A stretch of DNA of 64,000 nucleotides, from the NCBI RefSeq assembly GCF_001028135.1, contig NZ_LDNM01000007.1:21263-85262 (forward strand), read 5' to 3'. Under the pieces are notes generated by a model. That model worked only from the letters and a program-made list of their open reading frames with translations, was not told the DNA's origin and searched no databases. Numbering within the stretch: the first letter of the stretch is position 1; every line of letters begins with the position of its first letter. Shown piece by piece: positions 63,911 to 64,000 of the stretch. Source of the DNA: Xenorhabdus griffiniae (GTDB lineage: Bacteria; Pseudomonadota; Gammaproteobacteria; Enterobacterales; Enterobacteriaceae). A program made the position numbers and the translations under genes.

Positions 63911-64000
63911 AGTAGCATTATATATATGTGTCTTAAGTTCACGCGATGCTCGACTTTAACATCCTATAACGTTGGCTTGTTGAAGCCAGTCGCGCTGACT

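Overview
The window reads as chromosome of an entomopathogenic enterobacterium (order Enterobacterales, family Morganellaceae), most likely Xenorhabdus or a close relative. Core proteins are collinear with and very similar to their E. coli counterparts, base composition is moderate, and the accessory end carries an aryl polyene pigment cluster plus a VapA-like gene. The genus is inferred from remembered gene content, not from a database comparison.

Layout. (1) 133-14695: polB, rapA, rluA, djlA, lptD, surA, pdxA, rsmA, apaG, apaH, folA, the same order as the 1-minute region of E. coli. (2) 15041-45427: ftsP, plsC, parC, parE, yqiA, cpdA, nudF, tolC, ygiB, ygiC, ygiD, ribB (with an FMN riboswitch), ubiK, hldE, glnE, ygiF, ygiM, cca, folB, plsY, tsaD, rpsU, dnaG, rpoD and a tRNA-Ile(CAU), matching the E. 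coli 65-69 minute region but lacking yqiB, zupT, bacA and mug. The junction of the two blocks (14696-15040) carries a 105-bp palindromic repeat whose second copy lies between plsC and parC. (3) 44860-48200: a decayed accessory stretch around the tRNA gene with an IS200-type transposase relic, a HicAB pair whose toxin has an internal deletion, a small ORF behind a near-consensus LexA box, phage-like debris and a cupin fragment. (4) 48228-63414: a small lipoprotein gene and then a tightly packed 17-gene aryl polyene (APE) operon, apeB to apeR. (5) 63605-63910: a VapA-family gene, apparently without a proper 5' end.

The APE genes form one pathway. ApeH activates an aryl acid; the ACPs ApeE and ApeF carry the chain; the ketosynthases ApeO and ApeR with the KS-like ApeC extend it; ApeQ reduces; ApeP and ApeI dehydrate; ApeK is a thioesterase; ApeB methylates the aryl head; ApeD and ApeJ are acyl/glycosyl transferases thought to attach the polyene to a lipid; ApeL, ApeM and ApeN look like envelope transport parts.

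The points most worth a second look are the loss of the HD active site in Cca, a Gly at the quinolone-contact Ser position of ParC, the orphaned HicB antitoxin, the SOS-box small ORF, the terminator just upstream of apeB, and the shared palindromic element at a synteny breakpoint. I found no wholly new multi-gene system; the APE cluster is a described type.
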